Assembly (NCBI GenBank): GCA_964371075.1
Contig: CAYJKN010000002.1
Coordinates: 124,001-188,000 of the forward strand
Length of the DNA: 64,000 nucleotides
Origin: UTCHB3 sp964371075
GTDB taxonomy: Bacteria; Bacteroidota; Ignavibacteria; Ignavibacteriales; Ignavibacteriaceae
Direction: 5' to 3'
Positions 28,381 to 36,983 of this stretch are shown here, piece after piece. The first letter of the stretch is position 1; the number at the start of each line of letters is the position of its first letter. A program made the translations under genes and the position numbers. Below the pieces are notes generated by a model. It was not told the DNA's origin. It made no database searches and saw nothing but the letters and a program-made list of their open reading frames with translations.

Positions 28381-28764
28381 ATGAGTATTCCAACAGAATT
28401 AAAATATACCAAAGAACATGAATGGATCCGCGTTGAAGGCAATATCGGAGTAATTGGCATCACAGAGTATGCTCAGGGTGAGCTTGGTGATGTGGTTTTT
28501 GTTGATATTACCAAATCTATCGGCGATTCCCTCAATCTTAACGAAAATTTTGGAACAATCGAAGCTGTAAAAACCGTAAGTGAACTTTATGCTCCTTGCT
28601 CGGGTAGAATAGTTGAGATCAATTCTGAACTTGGTGATTCACCTGAATTTATCAATCAGGATCCTTACAAAAAAGGCTGGATGATAAAAGTAGAAATCGC
28701 AAATCCTGCGGATCTTGATCAACTTCTTGATGCAGCAGCTTATGGTGAATTGACCGGGGCTTAA
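28381..28764 (+). CDS. gcvH: glycine cleavage system H protein
   Basis: The 127-residue lipoyl-carrier protein starts LKYTKEHEWIRVEG and has the ITEYAQGELGDVVFVD segment. The lipoyl lysine is in ENFGTIEAVKTVSELYAPCSG. It shuttles the aminomethyl group between the P, T and L proteins, none of which is encoded nearby. In some organisms GcvH also serves as the donor in lipoate synthesis. GGAG precedes the ATG. It closes the efp-acc operon, which ends at a clear terminator. Confidence 0.95.
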   Translation: MSIPTELKYTKEHEWIRVEGNIGVIGITEYAQGELGDVVFVDITKSIGDSLNLNENFGTIEAVKTVSELYAPCSGRIVEINSELGDSPEFINQDPYKKGWMIKVEIANPADLDQLLDAAAYGELTGA

Positions 28765-28789
28765 AACTCCTTTAAATTGTGAACTTTTT

Positions 28790-28823
28790 AGGCTGCTTCA
28801 TCTAATGAGGCAGCCTGTTTTTT
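28790..28823 (+). terminator. Rho-independent terminator after gcvH
   Basis: The arms AGGCTGCTTCAT and ATGAGGCAGCCT pair at 11 of 12 positions plus one wobble, with a 3-nt loop, followed by GTTTTTT. Confidence 0.9.
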
Positions 28824-28858
28824 ACCAGCATAAACCATCTTAACCAAAGTAGAATCCT

Positions 28859-30397
28859 ATGACCGGCTCTTCAATTCTGATTATTGATTTTGGATCGCAA
28901 TATACCCAGCTTATTGCACGAAAAGTAAGAGAATTGTCCGTTTTTTCCCTCATCCATCCACACACAATAGAAATTGATACCATAAAAGAGCTTAACCCGA
29001 AAGGGATTATTCTCTCCGGGGGACCCATGTCGGTGAAGGATGACGGGGCACCCGCAATTGATGAACGAATCCTTGCCATGGGCATTCCTGTCTTGGGCAT
29101 TTGTTACGGACTTCAGTTGATCTCCTACACTCTTGGTGGAATTGTCGAAAAATCAGACAAAAGAGAGTATGGTAAAGCGTCGTTTCATGTACTTGAAGAT
29201 AATCCTCTTTTTGAGGGGATACCGGTTGAATCCACGGTATGGATGAGCCATGGTGATCATGTAAAAACGCTCCCAACAGGTTTTAAAAAGATTGGTTCTT
29301 CCCCCAACACTGAAAATTGTGCAATAACATCGCTCGAATTTCCAATTTATGGTGTGCAGTTTCATCCGGAGGTTTTTCACACGGGTTATGGCAAAGAAAT
29401 TCTATCCAATTTCCTTTTTTCTATCTGTGGTTGCAAACCTGACTGGAATCCGGGAGCTTTCATTGAAGAGAGCATTGAAAAAATCAAAAAAGAAGCAGGC
29501 AATTCAGTTGCAATTTGTGCCTTAAGTGGTGGAGTTGACTCAACAGTTGCCGCAGTTCTTGTACACAGAGCTCTTGGAGACAACCTGATCTGTGTTCATA
29601 TCGATAATGGATTGATGCGAAAAAATGAATCCGCCAAAGTTGTGAAGCAGTTAAAAGAGCGGACGGGACTGAAGATTATCCATGTTGATGCTTCTGATCT
29701 TTTTCTGGATAGACTTGCAGGAGTAACTTCACCCGAAGAGAAAAGGAAGATAATAGGTCATTCCTTTATCGAAGTTTTTGAAAAAGAGGCTAAAAAGATC
29801 GATAATGCCGGTTTTTTGGTGCAGGGCACACTATATCCGGATGTTATTGAGTCAGTTCCTGTTAAAGGTGCTTCGGTAACCATTAAATCCCACCATAATG
29901 TTGGTGGTCTGCCCGAAACAATGAATCTAAAACTGATTGAGCCTTTAAGAGAACTTTTTAAAGATGAAGTTCGCAAAATTGGATTTTCATTGGATATTCC
30001 TGAAGATTTTATTAAAAGGCATCCTTTCCCCGGTCCAGGTCTTGCTGTCAGGGTTTTGGGTGATGTTCAGAGGGAACGGCTTGAGATTTTAAGAGAAGCT
30101 GATGAGATTTACATCGGAAAAATTAAGGGATATGACCTCTACGAGAAGATTTGGCAGGCATTTACTGTGCTTTTGCCGGTTCAAACCGTTGGTGTAATGG
30201 GTGACCAGAGAACTTACGAAAATGTACTTGCTTTAAGAGCCGTCACTTCGGTTGACGGTATGACCGCAGACTGGTACCGTTTTGATCACGATTTTCTGGC
30301 AGATGTTTCAAACACAATTATTAATCATGTAAGAGGAGTGAACAGAGTTGTTTACGACATAAGTTCAAAACCTCCGGCAACCATCGAATGGGAATGA
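28859..30397 (+). CDS. guaA: GMP synthase (glutamine-hydrolysing)
   Basis: This 512-residue enzyme aminates XMP to GMP. The N-terminal class I glutamine amidotransferase has nucleophile C82 in GICYGLQ and the His/Glu pair in VQFHPEVFHT. The ATP-pyrophosphatase domain has the SGGVDST loop at about 223-229. The C-terminal dimerisation domain includes HPFPGPGLAVR and ends KPPATIEWE. Length matches the family. The TPR-protein gene overlaps its 3' end, so the two are likely co-transcribed. Confidence 0.97.
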   Translation: MTGSSILIIDFGSQYTQLIARKVRELSVFSLIHPHTIEIDTIKELNPKGIILSGGPMSVKDDGAPAIDERILAMGIPVLGICYGLQLISYTLGGIVEKSDKREYGKASFHVLEDNPLFEGIPVESTVWMSHGDHVKTLPTGFKKIGSSPNTENCAITSLEFPIYGVQFHPEVFHTGYGKEILSNFLFSICGCKPDWNPGAFIEESIEKIKKEAGNSVAICALSGGVDSTVAAVLVHRALGDNLICVHIDNGLMRKNESAKVVKQLKERTGLKIIHVDASDLFLDRLAGVTSPEEKRKIIGHSFIEVFEKEAKKIDNAGFLVQGTLYPDVIESVPVKGASVTIKSHHNVGGLPETMNLKLIEPLRELFKDEVRKIGFSLDIPEDFIKRHPFPGPGLAVRVLGDVQRERLEILREADEIYIGKIKGYDLYEKIWQAFTVLLPVQTVGVMGDQRTYENVLALRAVTSVDGMTADWYRFDHDFLADVSNTIINHVRGVNRVVYDISSKPPATIEWE

Positions 30398-31305
30398 AAA
30401 ACAACAAAGAATTTGAACTGGTACACAGACTAAAAAGAGCTGATGAGTTCGAAGGTGGTGGTAAAATGCTTCACGCCATCCAGCTTTATCAGGCAATTAC
30501 TCGCGATTTTCCCGATGACAACACAGCCTGGTTTAAATTGGTTGAGATTTATGAAAAAATGGATAAAATTGAGGCTGCTCTTGGTATCGTAACCGATCTC
30601 TACGAACAAAAAACCGCTGACATAGATGTTCAACTTTATGCCGGGCATTTCTATTTTAAACATCAGAGGTGGGAAGACTCAATCGAGGCACTAAAAGATA
30701 TCACAATCGATATCGAACCGATTGCATCATTCATTAAAGGACTTGCCTGTTATCACACAGGTTTTTACCAGGAATCTGCAGATCACCTTGTTCAATTTGT
30801 AGGTGTTGAAAAAACCTCCTCTTTTATAGGTGATTCATATCTTTATATCGCCAAGTGTTATTTTGAATTAAAACAGCCTCATGTCGCAATTCCCTATATG
30901 GAAAAAGCGGAAAAACTTATTCCAACAAACCCCGAAGTCTATTTTTACCAGGCAGCTTATTACCACTCAATTGGGATGTATGCACATGCTTCCGAGAGAA
31001 TTTCCACTTCAATTGCTCTTGGTGCAGATGACAGGAAAATCTTCGAAAAAGCTGTTGAGATTTATGAGAAAAATGGTGAAACGGCAAAGTTGGAAGAGAT
31101 TTGTAAAAAATATATCGAAAATAACGAACCTTCTGCATTAATATATGCATTTTACGGTAAAACTCTGTTGAACAAAAACCGTTACCGCGAGGCAGAGGAC
31201 TATGTTAATCTGGCTCTGAAACTTGATCCAAAAAACAAAAAAGCCCAAGATGTTCTTGAAGAATTAACTGAAAGAAGAGATAATGACCTGGTTAAGAATG
31301 TCTAA
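30388..31305 (+). CDS. tetratricopeptide-repeat protein
   Basis: The protein of about 305 residues has no signal peptide and consists of TPR-like helix pairs (AIQLYQAITRDFPDDNTAWFKLVEIYEK, YLYIAKCYFELKQPHVAIPYMEKAEKL, YAFYGKTLLNKNRYREAEDYVNLALKLDPKN). It is a probable cytoplasmic scaffold. The ATG at 30394 gives the usual ATGA overlap with guaA and may be the real start. It also overlaps the downstream binding-protein gene. No enzymatic motif is visible. Confidence 0.8.
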   Translation: MGMKNNKEFELVHRLKRADEFEGGGKMLHAIQLYQAITRDFPDDNTAWFKLVEIYEKMDKIEAALGIVTDLYEQKTADIDVQLYAGHFYFKHQRWEDSIEALKDITIDIEPIASFIKGLACYHTGFYQESADHLVQFVGVEKTSSFIGDSYLYIAKCYFELKQPHVAIPYMEKAEKLIPTNPEVYFYQAAYYHSIGMYAHASERISTSIALGADDRKIFEKAVEIYEKNGETAKLEEICKKYIENNEPSALIYAFYGKTLLNKNRYREAEDYVNLALKLDPKNKKAQDVLEELTERRDNDLVKNV

Positions 31306-32428
31306 ACTGTTTTTCATATCGATCCTATTGATCTCCTTCCTCCCTGTTGGTGTTCTCACCGCTCAGTCAGAGAACTCACAAAACATCGCAGTTCTTCTCC
31401 CTTTAACAGATAAAGGGAAACCTTATCTTGAAAGAAGATCATATCAGGTGCTTGAGGGGATTAAATATGCCGTCCATCTTCACAACAAAAAAAGTGAAAC
31501 CAAAATTGGACTTTTTATCAGAGACACGCAAAGCGACAGCTCAATGATTGTCTCGATAAAAGAAGAGATGAAGAGTGTTAAAAATCTGATTGGAGTGATT
31601 GGTTCAACCACGACAAAGGATTCACGGGATATAATCGCTGTTTTTTCAGATATGAATATCCCGATAATATCACCCACCGCCACTGATGAGACAATTCCGA
31701 CCCTTTCACCGATGGTGATACAGGCAAATCCAACATTTTCGACCAGGGGGAAGATCATGGCAAGTTTTGCAAAAAACTTTCATGGTCTCACAAATATGGC
31801 GGTAATCTACACAAAAGATGGTTATTCGTCATTGCTTGCACAAAGTTTTCAGGAAGAATTTGAAAAACTTGGCGGGAAAATTACCTTTTCAGCGACCTTC
31901 AACAAAGACACAAAGTTTGAAACCCTGATTGAAGAGTTTGAAGAAGCTTCTGACGAGATCGAAGGACTTTATATTCCCGTGGGGGATGTGAAACAGTGTA
32001 ATCTCTTAAACGAAAGATTACGTGACCTCACCTTTGGAAGGAATGTATATGGCAATCAGGATTGGCTGCTCAGTGATGTTTTTGGCGATCCGGCTCCCTT
32101 TCTTAGTACAATCTATGTCGATTCCGATTATTATCTGGATATGACGCAACCGGTTTATCAGGCTCAAAACAAAGAATTTTATAATCTTACAGGGTATCTT
32201 TTTGATAGAAACGCTCTTTATGGATTTGATGCCACAACGATGTTTCTAAAATATATGGAAAAGAACAACTTTAATATTGAAGCTTTTATAGGCGAAGTGA
32301 ACAACGGGATCGATTTTGATGGCGTTAAAGGAAAAATAGTCATCGACTCGGCAAGGTCGAACCACTCATTGAATATTCTTCAATATACTTTTGGCAAGTT
32401 TAATCTCTTTCTTAATCTCAAACTTTAG
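31283..32428 (+). CDS. periplasmic binding protein type 1 / receptor ligand-binding family protein
   Basis: The 381-residue protein has a signal peptide (FFISILLISFLPVGVLTAQ) followed by a type 1 periplasmic-binding fold of the LivJ/amino-acid-receptor kind: IAVLLPLTDKGKPYLERR, a central GVIGSTTTKDSRDIIAVFSDMNIPIISPTA segment and AVIYTKDGYSSLLAQSF. No permease or ATPase genes follow, so it may act as a sensor or LpoA-like factor rather than in transport. The gene overlaps the TPR gene by 23 bp (8 bp if translation begins at the ATG at 31298). Confidence 0.75.
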   Translation: MTWLRMSKLFFISILLISFLPVGVLTAQSENSQNIAVLLPLTDKGKPYLERRSYQVLEGIKYAVHLHNKKSETKIGLFIRDTQSDSSMIVSIKEEMKSVKNLIGVIGSTTTKDSRDIIAVFSDMNIPIISPTATDETIPTLSPMVIQANPTFSTRGKIMASFAKNFHGLTNMAVIYTKDGYSSLLAQSFQEEFEKLGGKITFSATFNKDTKFETLIEEFEEASDEIEGLYIPVGDVKQCNLLNERLRDLTFGRNVYGNQDWLLSDVFGDPAPFLSTIYVDSDYYLDMTQPVYQAQNKEFYNLTGYLFDRNALYGFDATTMFLKYMEKNNFNIEAFIGEVNNGIDFDGVKGKIVIDSARSNHSLNILQYTFGKFNLFLNLKL

Positions 32429-32437
32429 ATATCCAAA

Positions 32438-33127
32438 ATGACGGTAAAAAATCTTCCTGTTGATGAACTGCCAAGAGAAAAAGCAAGAAATAAAGGAATC
32501 GATTCACTATCCGATTCAGAACTGCTTGCAATAATTTTAAGAACCGGCACAAAGGGAAAATCTGTTCTTGAACTTGCACGCGAAATGATTCTTAAAGCAG
32601 GTGGACTTAACGAACTTTCCTCAAAAACGGATGGATTTTTTAAAAACGAATTTGTTGGCATCGGCTCAGATAAAGCCATCACTCTCTCAGCTCTATTTGA
32701 AATAGCCAAAAGAGTGCAAACCACCGATAAAGATTATCTTTCAGGGAAAATCTCCTCTCCCGATCTTATTGCCGAACATTTTATTCGTTATCTAAAAAAT
32801 GAACCCGTTGAAAAGTTTATGGTCGCATTCATTTCAGCCGGTGGAAGAATTATTAAAATTGAAGAGATGTTCAGCGGATCACTCGACTATAGCCTTGTGG
32901 ATGTCCGCCAAATAGTCAAAAAAACTTTGGATCACAACGCAAAATCGATTATAATAAGTCACAACCATCCAAGTGGATCACCCGATATAAGCCTTGAAGA
33001 CAGAAGAATCACAAAAAAGATAAAAGAGGCTTGTTTGCTCTTCGATATCAAGCTTTTAGACCATATCTTGATCGCAGGGACAAAATATGTAAGTTTTTCC
33101 CATCTTGGCATATTAAATATTGATTAA
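32438..33127 (+). CDS. radC: RadC-family (JAB/MPN) protein
   Basis: The 229-residue protein has a helix-hairpin-helix N-terminal part (LPREKARNKGIDSLSDSELLAIILRTG) and a C-terminal JAB1/MPN metalloprotease-like domain with the motif SHNHPSGSPDISLEDRRIT, which supplies the zinc ligands. Despite its name, a role in DNA repair is not established for the family. It begins 9 bp after the binding-protein gene, so it may share its transcript. Confidence 0.93.
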   Translation: MTVKNLPVDELPREKARNKGIDSLSDSELLAIILRTGTKGKSVLELAREMILKAGGLNELSSKTDGFFKNEFVGIGSDKAITLSALFEIAKRVQTTDKDYLSGKISSPDLIAEHFIRYLKNEPVEKFMVAFISAGGRIIKIEEMFSGSLDYSLVDVRQIVKKTLDHNAKSIIISHNHPSGSPDISLEDRRITKKIKEACLLFDIKLLDHILIAGTKYVSFSHLGILNID

Positions 33128-33227
33128 ATGCCATATATTAATTGGTTGAAAGTAGAAAATTTTGTACTTTTACCATATTTGATTTTCGTAAAACAATTAA
33201 ACAACAAAAACACAAGGAGAGAAGCCT

Positions 33228-33485
33228 ATGAAGCTAAGTAAAATGCTTGCCGTAGTCGGTTTATCGACATTATTCTTCGCTGGTTGCTGCAGTGTAAGCG
33301 ACGAAGAGTATGCAGCGTTAGATGCTCTTCAGAACTCTGTTAATCAGAAGCATAATACTATCAGCCAGCTGAATGGTAAAAAAGCCGATATTAACAAACA
33401 GATTGCAGCCAAGCAGAAAAAGCTTGAAGAATGTAATCAGCTGAAGAACGAAGTAAACAAAAACTTAAATAAAATTCAAAAGTAA
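33228..33485 (+). CDS. small coiled-coil lipoprotein
   Basis: The 85-residue protein has a lipobox (STLFFAGC, Cys at about residue 20), followed by a heptad-rich helix rich in K, N and Q (LDALQNSVNQKHNTISQLN...LKNEVNKNLNKIQK). The form resembles the Lpp/Braun-type outer-membrane lipoproteins, though I see no homology beyond that. A strong AAGGAG ribosome site and the 15-bp gap to the LysM gene suggest a well-expressed two-gene envelope unit. Confidence 0.75.
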   Translation: MKLSKMLAVVGLSTLFFAGCCSVSDEEYAALDALQNSVNQKHNTISQLNGKKADINKQIAAKQKKLEECNQLKNEVNKNLNKIQK

Positions 33486-33500
33486 CAGGAGAGAAAAAAG

Positions 33501-34193
33501 ATGAAATTCTCAATGAAAATTGCTGCATTCGCCTTCGTACTTCTCTCAGGTTCGCTTTTTGCACAGAGAGATTTAAGTTGCGATCAATATAAAGCCAAGA
33601 TGGATTCACTCAAAGCAGTTGAAATCAATCTTAGCTCCAATGTAGATCAACTCAACAAAGATGTTGCCAACGTTCAGAAACAGCTTGATGGAATTCAAAG
33701 CTACGAAGATTGTATGGACGACCTCTATAAAATGTTGGGCGCTAACAAATCTGATGTTTCGATCTTCGCTATGAAGGTTAATGACCTCAAAGGTAAAATT
33801 GAAAGAAGAGAAGCTCCATATTCTGCTAGAGAAGCTGAATTAAAAGAACTTCAGAGCAATAAACTCTCAGCTCTTCCTGAATTTTACAACACATTGCATG
33901 TCTATTTGCCAGACTTAATGGCTAAATGGAAAAAAGACCTTGACGTAATTGTTGTACCTGATGTAAAACAGTACACAGTAGTTAAAGGTGATTGCTTATG
34001 GTGCATCGCTTCCAAAGGTGAATACTATGGAAAAGGCGCTGCCTGGCCGGCAATTTGGAGAGCTAATCAGGATGTAATTGGAAACAACCCTGACTTGATT
34101 TACCCAAATCAGGTTTATACGATTCCTAACCTTACTGCTGATGAGATCAACACAGTTTCCAAAATGGGAAGAAACTACAAACCGGCTCCTTAG
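33501..34193 (+). CDS. secreted LysM-domain protein with coiled coil
   Basis: The 230-residue protein has a signal peptide (AAFAFVLLSGSLFAQ). A coiled coil of about 110 residues follows (LSSNVDQLNKDVANVQKQLDGI). The C-terminal LysM domain (about residues 158-215: YTVVKGDCLWCIASKGEYYG...NPDLIYPNQVYTIP) binds peptidoglycan glycan strands. Together with the adjacent lipoprotein it probably forms a wall-to-outer-membrane link. A clear terminator follows. Confidence 0.85.
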   Translation: MKFSMKIAAFAFVLLSGSLFAQRDLSCDQYKAKMDSLKAVEINLSSNVDQLNKDVANVQKQLDGIQSYEDCMDDLYKMLGANKSDVSIFAMKVNDLKGKIERREAPYSAREAELKELQSNKLSALPEFYNTLHVYLPDLMAKWKKDLDVIVVPDVKQYTVVKGDCLWCIASKGEYYGKGAAWPAIWRANQDVIGNNPDLIYPNQVYTIPNLTADEINTVSKMGRNYKPAP

Positions 34194-34236
34194 TGGCCAG
34201 TTAGTTACTAAATCCATTTTTGTGACGACTTTCTTC

Positions 34237-34272
34237 AAAAGCCCTTGATGCTCATGCATTAAGGGCTTTTTA
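34237..34272 (+). terminator. Rho-independent terminator after LysM gene
   Basis: The arms AAAAGCCCTTGATGC and GCATTAAGGGCTTTT pair with one mismatched step and a 4-nt loop, ending in a T-run. Confidence 0.88.
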
Positions 34273-34298
34273 TATTTTATCGATAAATTTAGGACTTT

Positions 34299-35252
34299 AT
34301 GCCAGAGTTTGAAAAGAAAATTTCTCTCGAAGGAATAGACCTTCAAAAATTAGTTGGACCAAACGACAATCATATCAGACTTCTTGAAGAGTTTTTCGAT
34401 TCCGCAATTATTGTAAGAGGTGATCTCCTTACTTTAAAAGGTAATCAACAGGAAGTTGAGCAAGTGGAGAAAATTATCAAAGAGATGATCTATGCTGTTA
34501 ACACCTCAGGAAGGTTAAAAGAGCAGGATATTAAACTCTTGATTGAGCTCACCAGAAACGGAAAACCCGCCAAAGGGGATGAAGATTTTGACAAGATCAT
34601 TTTATATACTAAAGATGATGTTATCAAAGCACGCACCCCCGGACAGTTGGTCTATTTAAAAACGGCCCAAACAAATGATATCTGTTTTGCAATTGGACCT
34701 GCGGGCACCGGAAAAACCTATATGGCGGTGGCTCTTGCCGTTGCAGCTCTCAAAAAGAACACAGTTAAAAAGATCATTTTAACCCGTCCTGCAGTAGAAG
34801 CCGGTGAAAAACTTGGTTATTTGCCGGGTGATCTCCGGGAAAAGATTGACCCCTATCTTCGTCCCCTCTACGATGCCCTCGAAGATATGCTCCCAACTGA
34901 GAGAGTGAAAGCTTATCTTGAAAAAGGGGTTATCGAAATAATTCCTCTCGCATATATGAGGGGCAGAACTCTCAACAAAGCTTTTGTAATTCTTGATGAG
35001 GCTCAAAACACCACAGATGTTCAGATGAAGATGTTCCTCACCCGTCTTGGTACCGAATCAAGAGCTATCATAACAGGGGATATCACCCAGATTGACCTTC
35101 CCACAAAAACTGTGAGTGGTCTTGTAAAAGCCCAGGAAATTCTTAGTGGAATTGAAGGGGTTGGATTTTCATTTTTTGACAAGACGGATGTGGTTCGCCA
35201 TCGTCTTGTTAAAGAGATCATAGATGCATACGAAAAATATTATGTCAGTTAG
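34299..35252 (+). CDS. PhoH-family ATPase (PhoH-like)
   Basis: The 317-residue protein has an N-terminal KH-like segment (about 1-100), then the PhoH ATPase core with Walker A at G133-T140 (GPAGTGKT) and Walker B in VILDEAQNTT. The conserved VEAGEKLGYLPGD and ITGDITQIDLP motifs are present. PhoH-like proteins are linked to RNA metabolism and ribosome maturation, often next to ybeY, which is not seen here. It has its own short upstream region after a terminator. Confidence 0.92.
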   Translation: MPEFEKKISLEGIDLQKLVGPNDNHIRLLEEFFDSAIIVRGDLLTLKGNQQEVEQVEKIIKEMIYAVNTSGRLKEQDIKLLIELTRNGKPAKGDEDFDKIILYTKDDVIKARTPGQLVYLKTAQTNDICFAIGPAGTGKTYMAVALAVAALKKNTVKKIILTRPAVEAGEKLGYLPGDLREKIDPYLRPLYDALEDMLPTERVKAYLEKGVIEIIPLAYMRGRTLNKAFVILDEAQNTTDVQMKMFLTRLGTESRAIITGDITQIDLPTKTVSGLVKAQEILSGIEGVGFSFFDKTDVVRHRLVKEIIDAYEKYYVS

Positions 35253-35347
35253 AGGAGCCGGAAGTTTCAGTTACTGTAAAGATTATAAAATCATTCTATA
35301 ACTGATAGTCAAGACTCCCTTTTCACTTAAAATTGGAGAAGAAACAG

Positions 35348-36535
35348 ATGAAAGATATAATTTTAGAAAAACAACTGCAAGCAATAGATATTCTTAAAGA
35401 AAAAGATGTTGATATGTGGTTAACCTTTGTACGCGAAAGTGCTTCGATTCACGATCCCGTTCTTGATACAATTGCCGGAGTGAACGTAACATGGCAGTCG
35501 GCTTTTATCCTCACAAAACAGGGACATCGCAAAGCTATTTTGGGTACACTTGATATCCAAAACCTCAAAGATATGGGGACATTTGAAGATATCACCGGAT
35601 ATGTAAAGTCGATCAGAGAACCATTGCTTGAGTTTGTGAAATCTGTTGATCCACAAAAAATAGCAGTCAATTTTTCGAAAAATATGAATCTTGCTGATGG
35701 ACTTACGATGGGTCTCTATCTTGTTTTACTTGACCATTTTGCAGGCACACCTTATGGTGACAGACTCGTTTCATCAGAAGAGATTGTTTCATCTCTTAGA
35801 GGTAGAAAATCAGAAAAAGAACTTAAAATCATGAGAGAAGCAGTTAGAATCACTCTTGAGATTTTTGATGAAACAGGTAAGTTTATTACCAAAGGAAGAA
35901 CCGAGAAAGAAATTGCCGCATTTATGACCTCCCGCGCCAATAGCAGAGGTTATCAGGTTGCCTGGGAAGCTGACAGTTGTCCTGCAGTATTTACGGGCCC
36001 AGACACCGCCGGTGCACATGCCGGACCAACCAATCGTAAAATTGAAGGTGGACACCTGATAAATATCGATTTTGGTATAAACTACAACGGTTACTGTTCC
36101 GATCTTCAACGCACATGGTACATCCTCCGCGATGGTGAAACTGATGCACCTGATGTCGTAAAACACGGTTTTGATGTCCTAAAAACTTCAATAACAAAAG
36201 CCTCTGAAACTCTAAAACCGGGTATCACAGGCGTGGAAGTGGATGCCGCAGCCCGTGGTCACATCACCTCAAACGGATATAATGAATATCCACACGGTTT
36301 GGGTCATCAGGTCGGCAGAGTAGCGCATGATGCAGGTCCGGGTCTTTTCCCTGCATGGGAAAAATATGGTAATCTGCCATTCATCCCCCTCGAAAAAAAT
36401 CAGGTTTTCACCATAGAGCCCCGTCTTTATGTTAAAGACCACGGAATTGTAACAATCGAGGAAGAAGTTGTTCTTACAGATAACGGAATTGATTGGCTGA
36501 GCAAACGACAGGAAAAACTGTATTTAATCCAATAA
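35348..36535 (+). CDS. M24-family metallopeptidase (Xaa-Pro peptidase-like)
   Basis: The protein of 395 residues has a creatinase-like N-domain and a C-terminal pita-bread domain with metal ligands in the expected places: DFGINYNGYCSDLQRTW (two Asp), PHGLGHQVGR (His), FTIEPRLY (Glu) and TIEEEVVLT (Glu). It likely cleaves N-terminal X-Pro bonds. The ATG at 35348 is preferred over an upstream TTG because GGAG lies 9 nt before it. The last codons (Leu-Ile-Gln-stop) lie inside an octamer array, so the array has set the C-terminus. Confidence 0.9.
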   Translation: MKDIILEKQLQAIDILKEKDVDMWLTFVRESASIHDPVLDTIAGVNVTWQSAFILTKQGHRKAILGTLDIQNLKDMGTFEDITGYVKSIREPLLEFVKSVDPQKIAVNFSKNMNLADGLTMGLYLVLLDHFAGTPYGDRLVSSEEIVSSLRGRKSEKELKIMREAVRITLEIFDETGKFITKGRTEKEIAAFMTSRANSRGYQVAWEADSCPAVFTGPDTAGAHAGPTNRKIEGGHLINIDFGINYNGYCSDLQRTWYILRDGETDAPDVVKHGFDVLKTSITKASETLKPGITGVEVDAAARGHITSNGYNEYPHGLGHQVGRVAHDAGPGLFPAWEKYGNLPFIPLEKNQVFTIEPRLYVKDHGIVTIEEEVVLTDNGIDWLSKRQEKLYLIQ

Positions 36536-36560
36536 TGCAGTAATGCAGTAATCCAATAAT
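36525..36560 (+). repeat. octamer array (4 x 8 nt) overlapping the peptidase stop
   Basis: AATCCAAT, AATGCAGT, AATGCAGT, AATCCAAT plus AAT. TAA recurs every 8 nt, and the second TAA is the in-frame stop of the M24 peptidase. Together with the inverted copy at 36948-36983 it brackets the four-helix-bundle gene. Confidence 0.88.
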
Positions 36561-36591
36561 ATGATGATTTAGAAATTATTGATGGTGTTTT

Positions 36592-36942
36592 ATGAATCCG
36601 CTTAAGGAGAAGAGTATTGCGTATGCCATACGAATGGTAAAGGTTTACAAGTTTCTGATGACTAAAAATGAATATATTTTATCAAAGCAGATGGTCAGAT
36701 CCGGAACAAGTATCGGTGCCAACATTCACGAAGCGCAACACCCTTCTTCAACAGCGGATTTTATAAATAAACTTCGGGTTGCCCAAAAGGAATGTGAAGA
36801 GAACCTCTATTGGCTTCTTTTATTAAAAGAATCGGAATATCTTGATGAGAAAGGGTACAATTCTTTATTAACCGATGCTGAAGAATTAATGAAACTTATC
36901 AGTGCCTCAATTAAAACCAGCAAAAATAAAAATTCAGACTAA
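36592..36942 (+). CDS. four-helix-bundle protein (S23/IVP, bAvd-like)
   Basis: The 116-residue all-helical protein matches the family first seen in 23S rRNA intervening sequences: SKQMVRSGTSIGANIHEAQHPSSTADFINKLRVAQKECEENLYWLLLLKES is the family core. Relatives include the accessory Avd proteins of diversity-generating retroelements, but no reverse transcriptase or variable repeat is visible here. Proteins of this family probably bind nucleic acid as pentamers. It sits alone between two convergent genes, bracketed by inverted octamer arrays, which suggests an inserted cassette. Confidence 0.9.
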   Translation: MNPLKEKSIAYAIRMVKVYKFLMTKNEYILSKQMVRSGTSIGANIHEAQHPSSTADFINKLRVAQKECEENLYWLLLLKESEYLDEKGYNSLLTDAEELMKLISASIKTSKNKNSD

Positions 36943-36947
36943 TCCCC

Positions 36948-36983
36948 ATTATTGCATTATTGGATTACTGCATTATTGCATTA
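36948..36983 (-). repeat. octamer array (4 x 8 nt) supplying the permease stop
   Basis: On the minus strand: TAATGCAAT, AATGCAGT, AATCCAAT, AATGCAAT and AAT. Its first TAA (36981-36983) is the stop codon of the MlaE-type permease gene. It is inverted relative to the copy at 36525. Confidence 0.88.

Noticed and set aside
31283..32428. ABC transporter operon
   Set aside because: Only a binding-protein-like gene is present; no permease or ATPase gene follows.
33145..33181. Bacteroidota-type -33/-7 promoter before the small lipoprotein gene
   Set aside because: A CATATTTG box is present, but no TTTG lies at the right distance upstream.
36592..36942. Diversity-generating retroelement around the Avd-like gene
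   Set aside because: No reverse transcriptase, template repeat or variable repeat is visible within several kb.
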